Shown: piece after piece, positions 22,706 through 34,200 of the stretch
Position numbering within the stretch: position 1 is the stretch's first letter
Layout of the letters: each line of letters opens with the position of its first letter
Assembly: GCF_013373865.1 (NCBI RefSeq)
Contig: NC_050474.1
Location: forward strand, 13,207,045-13,271,044
Length of the DNA stretch: 64,000 nucleotides
Reading direction: 5' to 3'
Origin: Monomorium pharaonis
Taxonomy: Eukaryota > Arthropoda > Insecta > Hymenoptera > Formicidae
Notes under the pieces: model-generated
What the model saw: the letters and a program-made list of their open reading frames with translations, nothing else
Told to the model about the DNA's origin: nothing
Databases searched by the model: none
Position numbers and translations under genes: made by a program

Positions 22706-23567
22706 AGTAAAAATAAAATAAAATAATATAATTTAAATTTAATTAATTAATAAAAATTTGTCCTAAATTTAGTATGTACTGTTGATAAAAATAATTTTTA
22801 AAAAATGAAATTTTTTTTTATTTTCTTTTTCTCTAGTTGCAGTTTAAAGATTACCGATTTTTAGAAATCTTTTAGATATCAGTTTCATGATATTTTTCTG
22901 TTCTTAAAAAACGGCGTATTGGTTAATATTCTGACATCATTATGTTATCTTTTAGAAGTCTCTTTATGTTATCATTTTCAGAAACAGAATATGCGTATCA
23001 TGCGTGAAACGGAACGCATGTATGTGACGGTTAGATAACGTGTTATATAACATGTTATATTGCTGAGTCGGAAATTGTAACTTACACATAAATTACGTGT
23101 AACATCAGAGTAATGTAACCTGTTATATTTGGTTACATTGCTGTTACATTGCTACTATATTACTGTGTTCACTGGGTATATACATAATTATTTTTCAGTA
23201 TATTTTAAAAATATATTTCATATATTGTTAGTAATAATTTTTTTTATTTCTAAATAATTTATGAAAAATGATTATATAACTTTTAAAAAATATTTTTTTT
23301 TAATAAATTTGTAAAACTTTTATGAAAATTTATGCTAAATTTTCTGTGCTATCTAGGTTGTTTTTGCATTATTCTGCGATGCGGATTCGTATCGTGTGCA
23401 ATCGGGTCCGTGTGTAAACGGGTCGGTGTGCAATCGGGTCCGTGTGCAAACGGGTCGGTACGCAATCGGGTCCGTGTGCAAACAGGTTGTGTGCAATCTG
23501 GAAATACTACTGTATCCAATCGCTTATGTGCGCAATCAGGCCTCACTCACAAAAATTACATTTTTAA

Positions 23568-23848
23568 AAAAAGGTAAAAGAAGCGTCAAGTATACGCGCG
23601 CAAAAAACCCCTTCAAAAATGTATTTTTATACAAAACGTTCTCAAAAATGTATTCTTGTAAAAGAACAAAAAATATATTTTCTCTACAAAAGTAATGATA
23701 TGAAGAAAATGCGACAACTATCAAAATGGATGTTCATACAAATTAGAACATCTACTTTTACAAATACTCATTTGTACAAATATTATAAATATTTTAATAC
23801 AAATAAATATTTTACAACAAAAACTTGGCGCCGCTAAATCGAATAATT
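23568..23848. repeat. Left arm of a 280-bp inverted repeat pair
   Basis: Begins around GCGTCAAGTATACGCGCGC and ends around GGCGCCGCTAAATCGAATA. Its reverse complement is at 28516-28803, 5 kb away. It is noncoding. The pair is probably the long TIRs of one foldback element later filled by other insertions. Confidence 0.75.
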
Positions 23849-23988
23849 TGCTTTAATACAAAATCGCTTTTTACAATTTAATTTATAAACTGAAATAATA
23901 ATAATTTAAAATTACAATTTTTTGCCATAGAAATCGTAATGGCGTTATATACGTATAACATTATACACGCACGTGAGAGAGAGGGAGA

Positions 23989-24060
23989 TTGATTAATTGA
24001 TTGATTGAGTTTTATTATGCCCAAACATTGGCTAAAGGGCAAATATACAACTAGTAGTAA
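23989..24060 (-). mobile_element. LINE 3' terminus with TCAA-repeat tail
   Basis: On the minus strand this reads TTTAGCCAATGTTTGGGC, then ATAATAAAACTC, ending in CAATCAATCAATTAATC. Short tandem tails of this kind end many Jockey/CR1-group LINEs. It is likely the original 3' end of the LINE body at 25823-28105, separated from it by inserted TIR elements. Confidence 0.5.
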
Positions 24061-24115
24061 CATTGAAATAGTAAGTAGTAATAATTAGTAAATAAGCAAA
24101 ATCTATTTCCTATTA

Positions 24116-24691
24116 CAGGACTTAACCACTTCGTCGGCATTGACGCCATATGGCGCGGAAAATATGTGTGGCCCAGGGAGCATTGATGCCATCTGGCGCA
24201 CATCGTTTATTTTTTAATTGGTTGGATCAATTTGCATAAAAATTGATATCCAAAGATTTTTTGTGTCGCTGAATATAAATCCAAGGTCCAAACTATAAAA
24301 TTCAAAATGGCGGACCCAAAATAATCAAAATTTTCCAATTATTATGAAAGCTGGTATCTAGAGGTTTTTTGAGTCGCTGAGTACAAATCTAAAGTCAAAA
24401 CTCCAAAATTCAAAATAGTGGACTCAAAATGAACCCAAATTTAGCAATTCAAAAACTCCTGTATTATAAATTTTATCCAAATAAATTAAATTAAAATATT
24501 TTCGGTTCGCCATATTAGATCCGCTTTTTTGAATTTTAAAATTCTGATGTCTGATTCGTAATCAGCGACCCCGAAAGCTTTTAGATACAAAATATCTTTG
24601 AATTGCAATTACTTTTTTTTCTTGCCCACAGGGACACGAGCAGTGGAATTTCGCCTGCCGACGAAGTGGTTGAGAGCATGCTAAAGTCCTG
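24116..24691. mobile_element. TIR element, 576 bp
   Basis: Left end CAGGACTTAACCACTTCGTC; right end CGAAGTGGTTGAGAGCATG, then CTAAAGTCCTG. The AACCACTTCGTCGGC core is inverted at the two ends. Internal sequence is AT-rich and noncoding, with CAAAATTCAAAATGG-like phrases. I see no clear target duplication. Confidence 0.7.
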
Positions 24692-24777
24692 TTTTACCGA
24701 TAATTTTATTTTTCACTAATATTTTAATTGCATTTACAAAATTAAAAATCCTTCTCCAGAATTAAGATATAAATAAT

Positions 24778-25110
24778 GAGTGAGTCCCAGATGCGCACAG
24801 TAATAGACGGAACAGCAGGCTGAGTGAAACGGACACAGACCAAATGCGCACGGACTAAATGCGCACAGTCGCAAACCCATGTGGTGCAAAGAATGCTTTG
24901 CACACACACACACACACGGGGGGGCGGGTGCAAGGAGGGGCTTTGCCCTCTCTCCCGCACCCACCCCGTCGGTAGAGGTGCCCAAAAAGTCGCAACCCAT
25001 GTGGTAAGTCTGTTGGTTACTGTGTCCGTTGGTCTGTGCGCATTCGGTCTGTGTCCGTTTCACTCAGCCTGTTGTGTCCGTTTATTACTGTGCGCATCTG
25101 GGACGCTTCC
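24778..25110. mobile_element. GTCCCAGATGCGC MITE, 333 bp
   Basis: Ends are GAGTGAGTCCCAGATGCGCA and the inverted GCATCTGGGACGCTTCC. Flanks TAAATAAT and TAGATAAT match at 7 of 8 positions. Internal arms consist of repeated GGACACAGACC and AAATGCGCACGG units plus a CA repeat. Noncoding. Confidence 0.8.
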
Positions 25111-25822
25111 TAGATAATAACAAAGCCGGGCCGTAACGATTTTGTAGGAAAAACAACAAAAAAATTTTTAATTGTCGGCTTCTAGCGTCGACTCGTAACA
25201 AAATGTGTCTGATGTAAAAATTTTACGCACCTTGTACGCACAAATCAAGCCTAGGCCCAAGTAGAGCAAACATTTAGGAACAATACTACGCTTTCAGATT
25301 GAGTGTAGGCGTTCTAATAAAAAAAGTTTAATGAATACAAAAATTTCGTGTCTGAGCATTTTGAAAAATTGCAGCAAAAACTGAGCAAAAAGAGCAATTT
25401 GAAAAAATTTTTTTAAATTCTTGATATGAAATTCAATTTATAAGCTGATATTAATACATAAATTTTAATTCTGGAAAAATGTTTCCAAATCCATTTAAAA
25501 AATCCATACAAAATTTTGTTAATGATGTGCACGAATGACTCTACATTATCGACCTCGATCAAGTTTGACGAGCAGTTTAGCATCCCCTTAAGAAAGTACA
25601 ACATTACAGTAATCTCGCAATTCTAAGCCTAAGAGGTAAGTGAGCGCAAACAACAGAATAAGTAGGTGAAACATAAGATATAGCAAGCCTTAAAACTAAA
25701 GGAAGCCTAATCACAGAGTCGAGTGCTGAAGACGATATGACCAGATAAGACTTAGGATATGACTATAAAGGTCAAAACTCTGAGCCAAAGAGTAAGTATG
25801 CATATAACAGAAAGACAGAAGT
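25111..25822 (-). other. Probable LINE 3' UTR
   Basis: No coding signal. It lies directly downstream (minus strand) of the LINE reading-frame stop and before the inserted MITE, so I assign it to the LINE 3' UTR by position only. Confidence 0.35.
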
Positions 25823-28105
25823 TTAAGAAGACTCTGATGCCATTAAGTACGAGTGGAGGAGGCATTTAAAACTGTTAAGTGAGGATGCAGATGTAATATC
25901 GCGTGGAAGGGAGTGTCAAAAGTATATAGAAGATAAACAGAAGCAGTTCCTATAAGTAGCAGTTCTGTGGAAGGGTATCTGAAACGTTTGCAATGAAGCG
26001 CAGGAACGATTAGATCTTCTAACCTCTGGATCAGGAGAGGTAAAAAGCTCATGAAGATAGGACGGGGAACGCAGATGGAGGATACGGTACGTCTGGCAAC
26101 TCAGAAAATAGAGCCTTCTGTTTTCTGTTGATAACCACCCCAGCCGATGCCTGAACGGTGTAATATACACATCGCGTCTTAGATCGAAAATAAATCTGAT
26201 GCAGCAGTTGACTAATCTTTGCAGCTTCACATTCAATTCGCTGCTCAGACCATGATAGACGAGACAACAGTAATCGATATGTGGCAGTACTAAGGTGGTA
26301 CCAAGTTTGATCCTAAGCTCGGTAGAGAGAGAATTCTTGTTGAATTTAAGTTTGTACAGAGCCTGATGAACGCATTGCGAAACGTGTAAGACATGCTTAT
26401 TACAAGAGAAGTTAGACATAAAGAAGACTCTCAGACTTCTCACCTCATCCACAAAAGGCAGTGGAACATCATCTATGATAACAAATGGAAGAACAGTAAA
26501 ATCAATGGATCTGATGTAAGATTGACTCCCGAATATAATCACTTTTGATTTGTTAAGATTGAGCTTGAGACCATTTACAGAGACATACTTAAAGACCGCA
26601 CTTGCATCTTGAGTAATTAATTGTAACCCATGGAGAATGTCAGATGGTGGACATGCAAGATATATTTGCAGGTCGTCAGCAAAAAGCATATGATTAGAGT
26701 GAGACAGAACCTTACAAATATCATTTATGAAGAGAGAGAACAGGAGTGGGCCAAGAACCCTGAGGAACCCCCTGGGACATAGACAGCCAACAAGCCCTCA
26801 TCATCAACGACCGTCTGCGAACGACCGGTTAGATACTGAAAAAACCAGGAAAGCACAGCATCAGAAAAGTCAAGTTCTTTAAGTTTGCTGAGCAGACGAA
26901 GATGTGGAACTGTGTCAAATGCCTTGCTGAAGTCAAATAGGATCATGATAGTGATGAGTCTATTATCAATTGCCGCACTGTCATTGCAGACACGCAGAAG
27001 AGCGGTTTGAGTACTGTGACCCGAGCGATATGCAGATTGTCTGGAATCAAGGAGATTATATTATGTTCGTCTAGGTATTCAGTAATTTGTTCGGCTATGT
27101 TTTCAAGAATTTTGGATAATTCAGGGAAGTTGGCAATCGGTTGTGTGTTGGAAGGAGTCGAAGGAGAATGATCTTGGGGAGTGGGCGAATTAAGGTACGC
27201 TTCCACTCATAAGGAAACGAAGATGACTCGAATAAGCAATTGAATAATGAGGTAACCCACGATGAAATACACGGCCAAGCCATTCGCAGTGCCACCATCA
27301 GTGGAATGCCATCAGCGCCAGATGCATACGATTTGTAGGGGTCTAACGGCTATAAGTTAGTATATTTTAGATGATGATACAGGTGAAAAAACAAACTCCG
27401 AGCGATGAGGCGGGCAGGTAAGACACGACGTTGCTGAAGTAAATTCAGCAAAGCTCGGAGGCACTGCACCTGAAACTAGTGGGCATTCAACTGATCGGGC
27501 GTGAAAAAGTGGAGAGAGGAAGCCAGAGTAGATTTTGTAAGTTCCCAGCCACGCAAGTTTTCTCCACAATTTAGCAGGGTTAGTAATGCTATTTAAGGTG
27601 CGGAGAAGAAACTCACTCTTGGCACGCTTGATGTCAACATTTAGTTGATTGAGGTTGAGCCTATATCTAGCATAATCAAGCAGACTGTTAGACGGCTTAG
27701 CTTGCTTATATAGTAGGTTACAATCACGAAGACAAGCTTTGAGTTCATCGGATAGCCACCTCACGGTGGGCTTTCTACTTACAAACGATCGTGCAGGAGC
27801 GAAAGCATCGAGTGCCATTAAAAGTCTGGGTCAGCAAGGAACAAGACTTATGAGTATTAGCCTCATTATGCAAGACAGTAAGCTCGGTTTGAGCTTTATC
27901 GACTTCAGCGTAAAAGAATGTTAGAAATTCAGGAACAGTGATGCCTCGGTAATTGCGTCGAAAGATGGAACGCGTGGCCTTGGCATCGAGTCCAAATGAA
28001 AGTGAAAGTTTCAGAAGATCATATCCAGCTATAAATGAACTCGAAGATTTATTAAATGAAAAGATTTTATCACAGTCATCAACAATCATGATGTCAAGCC
28101 ACGAG
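25823..28105 (-). pseudogene. Non-LTR retrotransposon (LINE) ORF2, degenerate
   Basis: Minus-strand frames follow one another in protein order. They are the end of the endonuclease domain (about 28105-27960), a linker (27818-27357), and reverse transcriptase motifs: SKILENIAEQ, then ILFDFSKAFDTVPH (about 26940), then the catalytic box MLFADDLQIYL (about 26689). A long C-terminal region to TAA 25823-25825 contains LKLNLNKSKVIIFGS. Several frameshifts break it. The usual PQGSVLGP motif is damaged near 26760. The 5' end is lost at the GA-rich tract. It belongs with the Jockey/CR1 group by motif style. The element would copy its RNA into DNA at a nicked target; this copy cannot. Confidence 0.85.
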
Positions 28106-28156
28106 TCGGAGAGAGAGAGAGAGAGAGAGGGAGGAGAGAGAGAGAGAGAGAGGGAG

Positions 28157-28194
<38 letters not shown>

Positions 28195-28400
28195 GGAGGA
28201 AGGAGAGAGAGAAGTGTGTTGCGGGCCTCTATGAGGACTCTCTCTCTGAGCAGAGAGAGGGGGGGGGGGGGGGTAGGGGGGGGAGGGAGGGGAGGGGGGG
28301 GCGTGGGGGGGTTTTCTGTCGGAGAGGAGATAGAGAGGAGAGCAGCAGAGAGATAGAGGATCTGAGCAGAGTCGGAGAGAGAGATAGAGAGAGAGAATAC
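28106..28400. repeat. GA/GGA microsatellite and G-run
   Basis: (GA)n with interspersed GGGAGG units from 28108 to about 28215, a G-rich block at 28258-28310 with many GGGG runs, then more GA repeats. Long open frames on both strands here are low-complexity artefacts. Confidence 0.9.
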
Positions 28401-28515
28401 GCACGCACGCATAAGGGATTGAGATATCTGAAAAATTGCTTTTTTATAAACAAAGTTATATATTAACCAAACACACATTCAGATACACGCACAAAGGAAA
28501 AAGAAAGAGAGCTAG

Positions 28516-28803
28516 TAAATTATTCGGTTTAGCGGCGCCAAGTTTTTGTAGTAAAATATTTATTTGTATTAAAATATTTATTTGTAATATTTGTACAAAT
28601 AAGTATTTGTAAAAGTAGATGTTCTAATTCGTATGAACATCCATTTTCATAGTTGGCGCATTTTCTTTATATCATTACTTTATAGAAGAAGACTATAGAG
28701 AAAATATATTTTTTGTTCTTTTACAAGAACACATTTTTAAGAACGTTTTGTATAAAAATACATCTTTGAGGGGGTTTTTTGCGCGCGTATACTTGGCGCT
28801 TTT
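28516..28803. repeat. Right arm of the 280-bp inverted repeat pair
   Basis: Reverse complement of 23568-23848, starting near ATTCGGTTTAGCGGCGCC and ending near GCGCGTATACTTGGCGC, with scattered substitutions. It closes the composite region that holds the LINE. Confidence 0.75.
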
Positions 28804-29054
28804 TTTACCTATTTATAATAGACACCGTAGGGGTGATATGATTATTGTGGCTGCACGTTTAATTAATATTCAGTTACCACTTATAGCACAATAGATATTG
28901 AAAATATTTGCACGTTTATTTTATATCCTTTTACTTACATTCTAATTAATATTCGATTACCTTAATTAAATTACATTAATAAAACAATAAATCTTAAAAA
29001 TATTTGCACGTTTATTTACATGTTTATTTTTCATAATACCCTTTCACTTATGTT
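28804..29054. other. AT-rich spacer, no gene seen
   Basis: Contains two related phrases with TTAATATTCRGTTACC and ATTTGCACGTTTATTT. It is just downstream (minus strand) of the YqaJ reading frame and may be its 3' UTR. Confidence 0.3.
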
Positions 29055-30146
29055 TTACTTTGCTATTCCATTGAGAAGCAAAGGAAAAACATTTTGTTTC
29101 CAAAAATTCATAGCATTATTTATAATTTCCATTACGAATTGTTTATCGTAATCGACACAAATCACTATAATGTTTTGTGAAGTTTCAAAATCATGTTTCG
29201 CCATATAAAAATAACCTTTTTTAACGTTTTGCATAAACATCTGCAATTGAATTTGAGCAAAATATTTATTGCCTACTTGGTTGTTTTTCGTGATATACCT
29301 CTCCTCAGATTTTAAACTAATCGGACATTTTACTTCAACAACAAAGTTTTTGGCTATTGCATCAGGAGAAACACCGATGACAGGAAAATTTGTATTAACA
29401 ATAAACCACTACGGTGCAATGTAATTTTAAGATTTTCCTCCAACATCTTCAATATTTCCTGTTCTAAACATCTGCCTCGTTCCATGGCGGTATCTCTTAT
29501 TTTGAATGCACCAATTATTTGCTCAACTAATGATCCTTGCGGTGTCTTGCAATGCAATACTTCGTATATCCGAGATGCAATTATTCTCCCTTATCTTAAT
29601 TCCTTCCATAATGTGGATTCACTTTAATAAATCGTATCTTTTGCAATTTCTTTATATGATTTTACATCTATTTCGCAGCTTGCAAAGTTTAAAAAACTAT
29701 CGGCATCTTTAGAATCTAAACAGAAAAACAAATCTTAAATCTTTGAAAAAGATTTTTTTAATCTTTTTAAATTTTAAATCTTTGTCTTTAATAACGCACA
29801 AATAACTCTCGTGTCTTAAGTCACAAATAGAATCCCTTTTTAGTTTAAGACTTGAAACACAAGACAATTATTGTGCGTTATTACTAAAGACAAAGACTTA
29901 AGTCATCAAACTTGTCTTAAGATTATAAATCAGCCATTTTGCTAAGGGTCTTACACGTAGAGGTGTTATGAAATTTTAGCATTAATGAGTGCATCAATAA
30001 ATCTCTATGCGATTTCACATGGACGAAATGTCTAGACAATTGGCAGTCGAAATTTCTTTTTTCCATTTGTTGTAATACAGTCTGTAAAAAACCACTACTG
30101 TTTGGAGTTTGTTTTGATTGTCGCAAATCTTTTGTTTTCATGCTTC
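29055..30146 (-). pseudogene. SWIM-YqaJ gene, 3' half with YqaJ nuclease domain
   Basis: The minus-strand exon 30146 to about 29960 ends at a GTAAGA donor and joins, in phase, an exon after a TTTCTGTTTAG acceptor (about 29727). The second exon contains ASRIYEVLHCKTPQGS, then MERGRCLEQE, then after a 1-nt frameshift near 29395 NFPVIGVSPDAIAK, VVEVKCP and FAQIQLQMFM, ending at TAA 29055-29057. The SPD, ExK and QxQ residues are those of the YqaJ/lambda exonuclease-like fold, which degrades DNA ends in recombination. Stops near 29634 and 29604 add to the damage. The 5' half lies at 37516-37910 beyond the BEL insertion. Such SWIM-YqaJ proteins are common, uncharacterised and probably element-borne in insect genomes. 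Confidence 0.75.
29765..29912. mobile_element. Palindromic insertion in the YqaJ intron
   Basis: AAATCTTTGTCTTTAATAAC, then GCACAA, pairs with TTGTGCGTTATTACTAAAG, then ACAAAGACTT. A central pair around CGTGTCTTAAGTC completes a hairpin of about 145 nt. It lies inside the inferred intron of the degenerate gene. Confidence 0.6.
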
Positions 30147-30151
30147 GTACA
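30147..30151. other. BEL target-site duplication, left
   Basis: GTACA, identical to 37511-37515 across the element. Five bases is the usual BEL/Pao duplication length. Confidence 0.9.
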
Positions 30152-31059
30152 TGTTCGCGCGTGCGTAGGGTAAACGCGATCGCACGTAGGGAAATGCCGG
30201 GATCCGTCCCGATAGAGACGCGAAGTGAGTGGTCAAGAATGCGGGAGGTTTACGGGAGGTGATAGGAATAAAGAGAAGGCATTGGTGTCACTCACACTGA
30301 ATTATTTATTCAAAACCGAACGCTCGAAGCGAGGGGCGAACCGTATCTTTTACAATGTGTCGGATATCTTGATACGTCCTGATATTGCGCTGCCTAATCG
30401 ACGCGGAAATCTTGCAGAGCCACGAGATCGAGGCCCTCGCGAATCCGGAGATCTTGCGCGCGATCCGACGGAGATCTTGTACGCGAGGCAGAGGACGTTC
30501 GCGGGAAAGATACGGTCACCTGCGCACGGACGTAACACTCACAACATTCACGCGGTTATAAAAATTAAGAAATGCTTGGCAGGATCGGATGAATTAATAA
30601 CTCAATCGCACTATCACGGCGCAAATGATAGGGAAAGGCGGAAGTGAATCCCCGCAGCTAGGATCGGCGGAAGACGGGAGAGATCTGCTGGACGATCTGA
30701 TTTAGGTGCCGGGCTGCGAGAGACTGAAGAATTAGGCATCATAAAACAATTACGATCGGCGGCGAGAAAAGGGGCGGTAGGGAACCGATATCGAGACTTA
30801 TTTGGGCATGGATTCGGACGTGCTCTTTTTGGGGTATGTTTATTTGCATAGTTACCGAGATGCATAGTTACCGGTGATGAGAGCAAACGAAAATCGCGCG
30901 CGTGAGGAACTAGTGACAGCGCCGCGCGACTCGGTGCATCGAAGAAATGAACTACCAGGAGCTCGATGGCTGTCAGGAGCTCTCACTACTCGGGGATAAA
31001 ACAGAACCGATAAAAGGGGAGAGGTTAAAACTCTTAAATAATTGTTATAGTCTCGAACA
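30152..31059 (-). repeat. BEL 3' LTR, 908 bp
   Basis: Starts TGTTCGCGCG and ends GTCTCGAACA as read on the plus strand. It is the downstream LTR because the reading frame is on the minus strand. Relative to the other copy it has extra GGAC-type and GAGA-type 4-bp segments near 30530 and 30680. Confidence 0.95.
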
Positions 31060-31083
31060 TACCGCCCGCCTCGGAATTAAGTG
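31060..31083 (-). promoter_or_regulatory. Polypurine tract candidate
   Basis: The minus strand reads CCGAGGCGGGCGGTA directly before the 3' LTR. This is the position where plus-strand priming occurs. It is purine-rich but imperfect. Confidence 0.5.
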
Positions 31084-31265
31084 GTTAATTCCGAAACGTC
31101 GTTACAGCAGAATGAAATTGCGGAGTTCCCTTCCGCCCGCCATGACGCAATACAGTAGGAATTACAGGAATAAATGCGTATAAGACAAGTAACATAGAAT
31201 TGATCGGAGAACGCTTAAATCTAACTTAGGAACTAACAGAGACAAGAAATTAAAAAAAAACGTAA

Positions 31266-34200
31266 TTAGTTGCTCGACGCCTCACTATTAATCGGGAGAA
31301 CGCATAGTTTAACGATAGGTCGTTGATACTCTGACGTGGCTGTTTTGACAGTAACCACACGAACTAATCCGTCGGATCCAGCGTGACACTGTGTCACTCG
31401 GCCAAGCTCCCACTTACATGGCGGTAACGTGGAGTTTCGTAAGAGGACGAGTTGACCGACCTGAAGTTGCGGCTTGACTTGTCGCCATTTTGTTCGTTGT
31501 TGCAAGGTGGTAACGTAATCATTATACCATAACTTCCAAAATCGCTCGGTGATGTGTCGCACGAGTTGCCATCGCGAGAGGCGGTTTTCGTTGAGTTGAA
31601 GAAGCGATGGTTCCGGATTTACAATAAGAGCGGATTCGACCAAAAAATGACCCGGAGTTAAATATTCGTAATCGTCAAGCGTATTCGAAAGAGGCGCGAT
31701 CGGGCGGGAATTTAAGCAGGCTTCGATCCTGCATAACAAAGTTGTGAATTCCTCGAAGGTGAGCCGATGAGTGCCTAATACGCGACGCAAATGGTTTTTA
31801 ACGCTTCGGACGCCGGCCTCCCACAAGCCGACGAAGTGTGGAACAGACGGTGGAATGAAGTTCCACGTCACATTATCGGATGCGGTTAAGTTTAAAAAAT
31901 TAGGATCGCGCACAGCCGCTCTGTACGCTTTGGTCATCTCGCGATCAGCTCCGACAAACGTTGTACCGTTATCAGAATACATGGCTTGGGGAAGGCCGCG
32001 ACGTGCGCAAAAACGGGAAAAAGCGTTTGAAAAAGCCGAGGTGGAGTAATCTCCGACTAATTCCAAATGTATCGCTCTGGTCGCTAAGCAAATGAAAAGA
32101 GCGATATAGGCTTTTCGTGAAGTAATGCCTCGACCCGCAGCAGCGCGAATCTGCACGGGACCAGCATAATCTACCCCGCAATGCAAAAAACTGCGAGCAG
32201 ACGCCGACACACGAGGCTCGGGAAGGTTACCCATAAGTTGGGTCGGAATCGCGGCGCGTTCGCGCGTACATACGACACAGTTATGAATTATTGATCTTAC
32301 GACGTTACGAGCGCGGAGAATCCAGAAATCGCGACGTAACAGACTTATCGTAAGCTGAGGTCCGGCATGCAATGCCCGTAAATGAGCTTGAGTTACGATT
32401 AGCGACACTAGTGGATGGGCCGCCAGGAGAATAGGATGCCGAACAGAAAATGAGAACGGGGTCTTAGCCAATCGCTCACCCACGCGTAGAACTCCGTCCT
32501 TATCAATAAACGATCGGAGAGCGAGACTCGAACATTTTGATGAAAGAGAGCGATTGTTGGCCAGAGAGTGGATTTCGGCCGGAAACATAGCCGATTGAAT
32601 CTTTTTTAGCCAAAATATTCGTGCATCGTTGCATTCCGATGCGGAAATAATAAGTGGTTGTGAGGAGGATGACAATGAATTGTCGTTAGAACAGGAGCGG
32701 CGGCATAAGCGTACGAACTTCAAAATATAGGCGGTGACGCGAATTAATTTAGGCCATGAGGAATATCGCGTCGGGAGATCCCAAGTGTCGTTTGGGGGAG
32801 AGCATTGCAAGGCTACCTTTTCCTCCAATGGAGCTTGCGGAGGTAGTTGTGCGTCGGAGCAAGGCCATGCGGGAGCATCAAGGCGCAGCCAAGATGGTCC
32901 GTGCCACCACAAGTCGTGACTGACGATTTCGTTGCCGAGTAGGCCGCGCGAAGCACAATCCGCGGGATTGTCTTCTGTCGAGACGTGTTGCCACTTCCCG
33001 TTTGGAAGACGAGACTGAATTTCATTGACGCGATTGGCAACAAATGTCTTCCATCGCGACGGATGCTGAGTCACCCACGCGAGGACGATCGTGGAGTCCG
33101 TCCAACAAAAGTACGGAAGATTGCTGTAACCGGGTGATTCACGCACGAAATTGACAAGTCGGGAGAGTAGTAGTGCAGCTGATAATTCTAATCGTGGCAC
33201 GCTTAGCGGTTTTAACGGCGCGACCTTTGATTTACCGACTAGCAAGGAAATTGTAGTTTGTCCCGACGAAACAACTTTAAGATACACGGCAACAGCGTAA
33301 GCAGTGTTCCACGCGTCGGCGAAGCCATGTATTTCAGCGGACTCAACGTCCGATCCGAGTCCGCACCATCGAGAGATCTGCAAATTTTTTAAATGCACGA
33401 ACCGAGAATAAATATCTTCCCACCGAGACAACAGGGTGGGGGGAAGCGGATCATCCCAGTCTAATTTCTGTCGCCATAATTGCTGCATAAGAATTTTTGC
33501 GGTTATAATTACCGGAGTGACCCATCCGAGAGGGTCATACAGTTTTGCAATAGCGAACAGAATGGTACGTTTGCTAGATAAAACGGGGCTCGAAAGTGCG
33601 ACGCTGAATTCAAAAATATCGATGGTAGGATTCCACCCGATACCGAGAACTTTGATTTGTTCGTCAGGGGAGAAAGGTTTTTTGCCTGCCGAACTCAGAG
33701 TGGCGGGATCAAGATCCGCAAGAAGAGCGGTCGAATTACTGGCCCATTTTCTTAAATCGAATCCGCCGCATTTCAGGATAGCGATTACTTGGTCTCGCGC
33801 TTGTCGAATGAACTCCGCGTTGTCTGCGCCGAATAGAATATCGTCGATGTAAATGTTCTCGCGTAGAATAGATACCGAGAGCGGAAATCGGTGACCTTCG
33901 TCGTCGACGAGTTGTTTCAAAACGCGAAGAGCGAGGAAGGGCGCGCAGGACATACCGTACGTGACTGTTAACAGCTGGTAGTCAGTAGGCGGTTCATGCG
34001 GTGTTGCATTCCATGAAATGCGTTGGTAATTGAGATCGCGTTGATCGACGCGAATTTGGCGATACATCTTCGCGATATCGGAGGAATATACGAATCGGTA
34101 TCGTCGCCATTGCAATAAAATTGACGTAATGTCGGTTTGTAATTTCGGGCCGGCGAGTAAATGGTCATTTAACGAAGACCCGTTGGAAGTGGCGCTTGAT

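Larger units (their letters stand above)
19935..23176. mobile_element. CCCAGTGAACAC TIR element, interrupted copy
   Basis: Inverted ends are CCCAGTGAACAC (19935) and GTGTTCACTGGG (ending 23176), flanked by TA on both sides (likely a TA target duplication). Subterminal text rich in TATAACATG/TTACATG phrases matches the copy at 58454-59520. Without the solo LTR inside it is about 1.25 kb. It contains a tRNA-like segment and no transposase. Confidence 0.8.
19604..23548. mobile_element. Second copy of the 5744 TIR element, interrupted
   Basis: The right part (23177-23548) is the reverse complement of the 5' arm at 5744-6010 plus 17232-17330. It includes the uninterrupted Helitron target at 23339/23340 and ends with a diverged TIR. 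The segment 19860-19930 matches 17390-17465 in reverse. The left 250 bp carry CACACGGACCCG repeats, a GT microsatellite and a CACATGGGTTTGC block shared with 24778-25110. Another element (19935-23176) sits inside. No coding sequence belongs to it. Confidence 0.65.

Noticed and set aside
27953..28478. Ser/Leu- or Glu/Arg-rich frames
   Set aside because: Low-complexity GA and G-run microsatellite.
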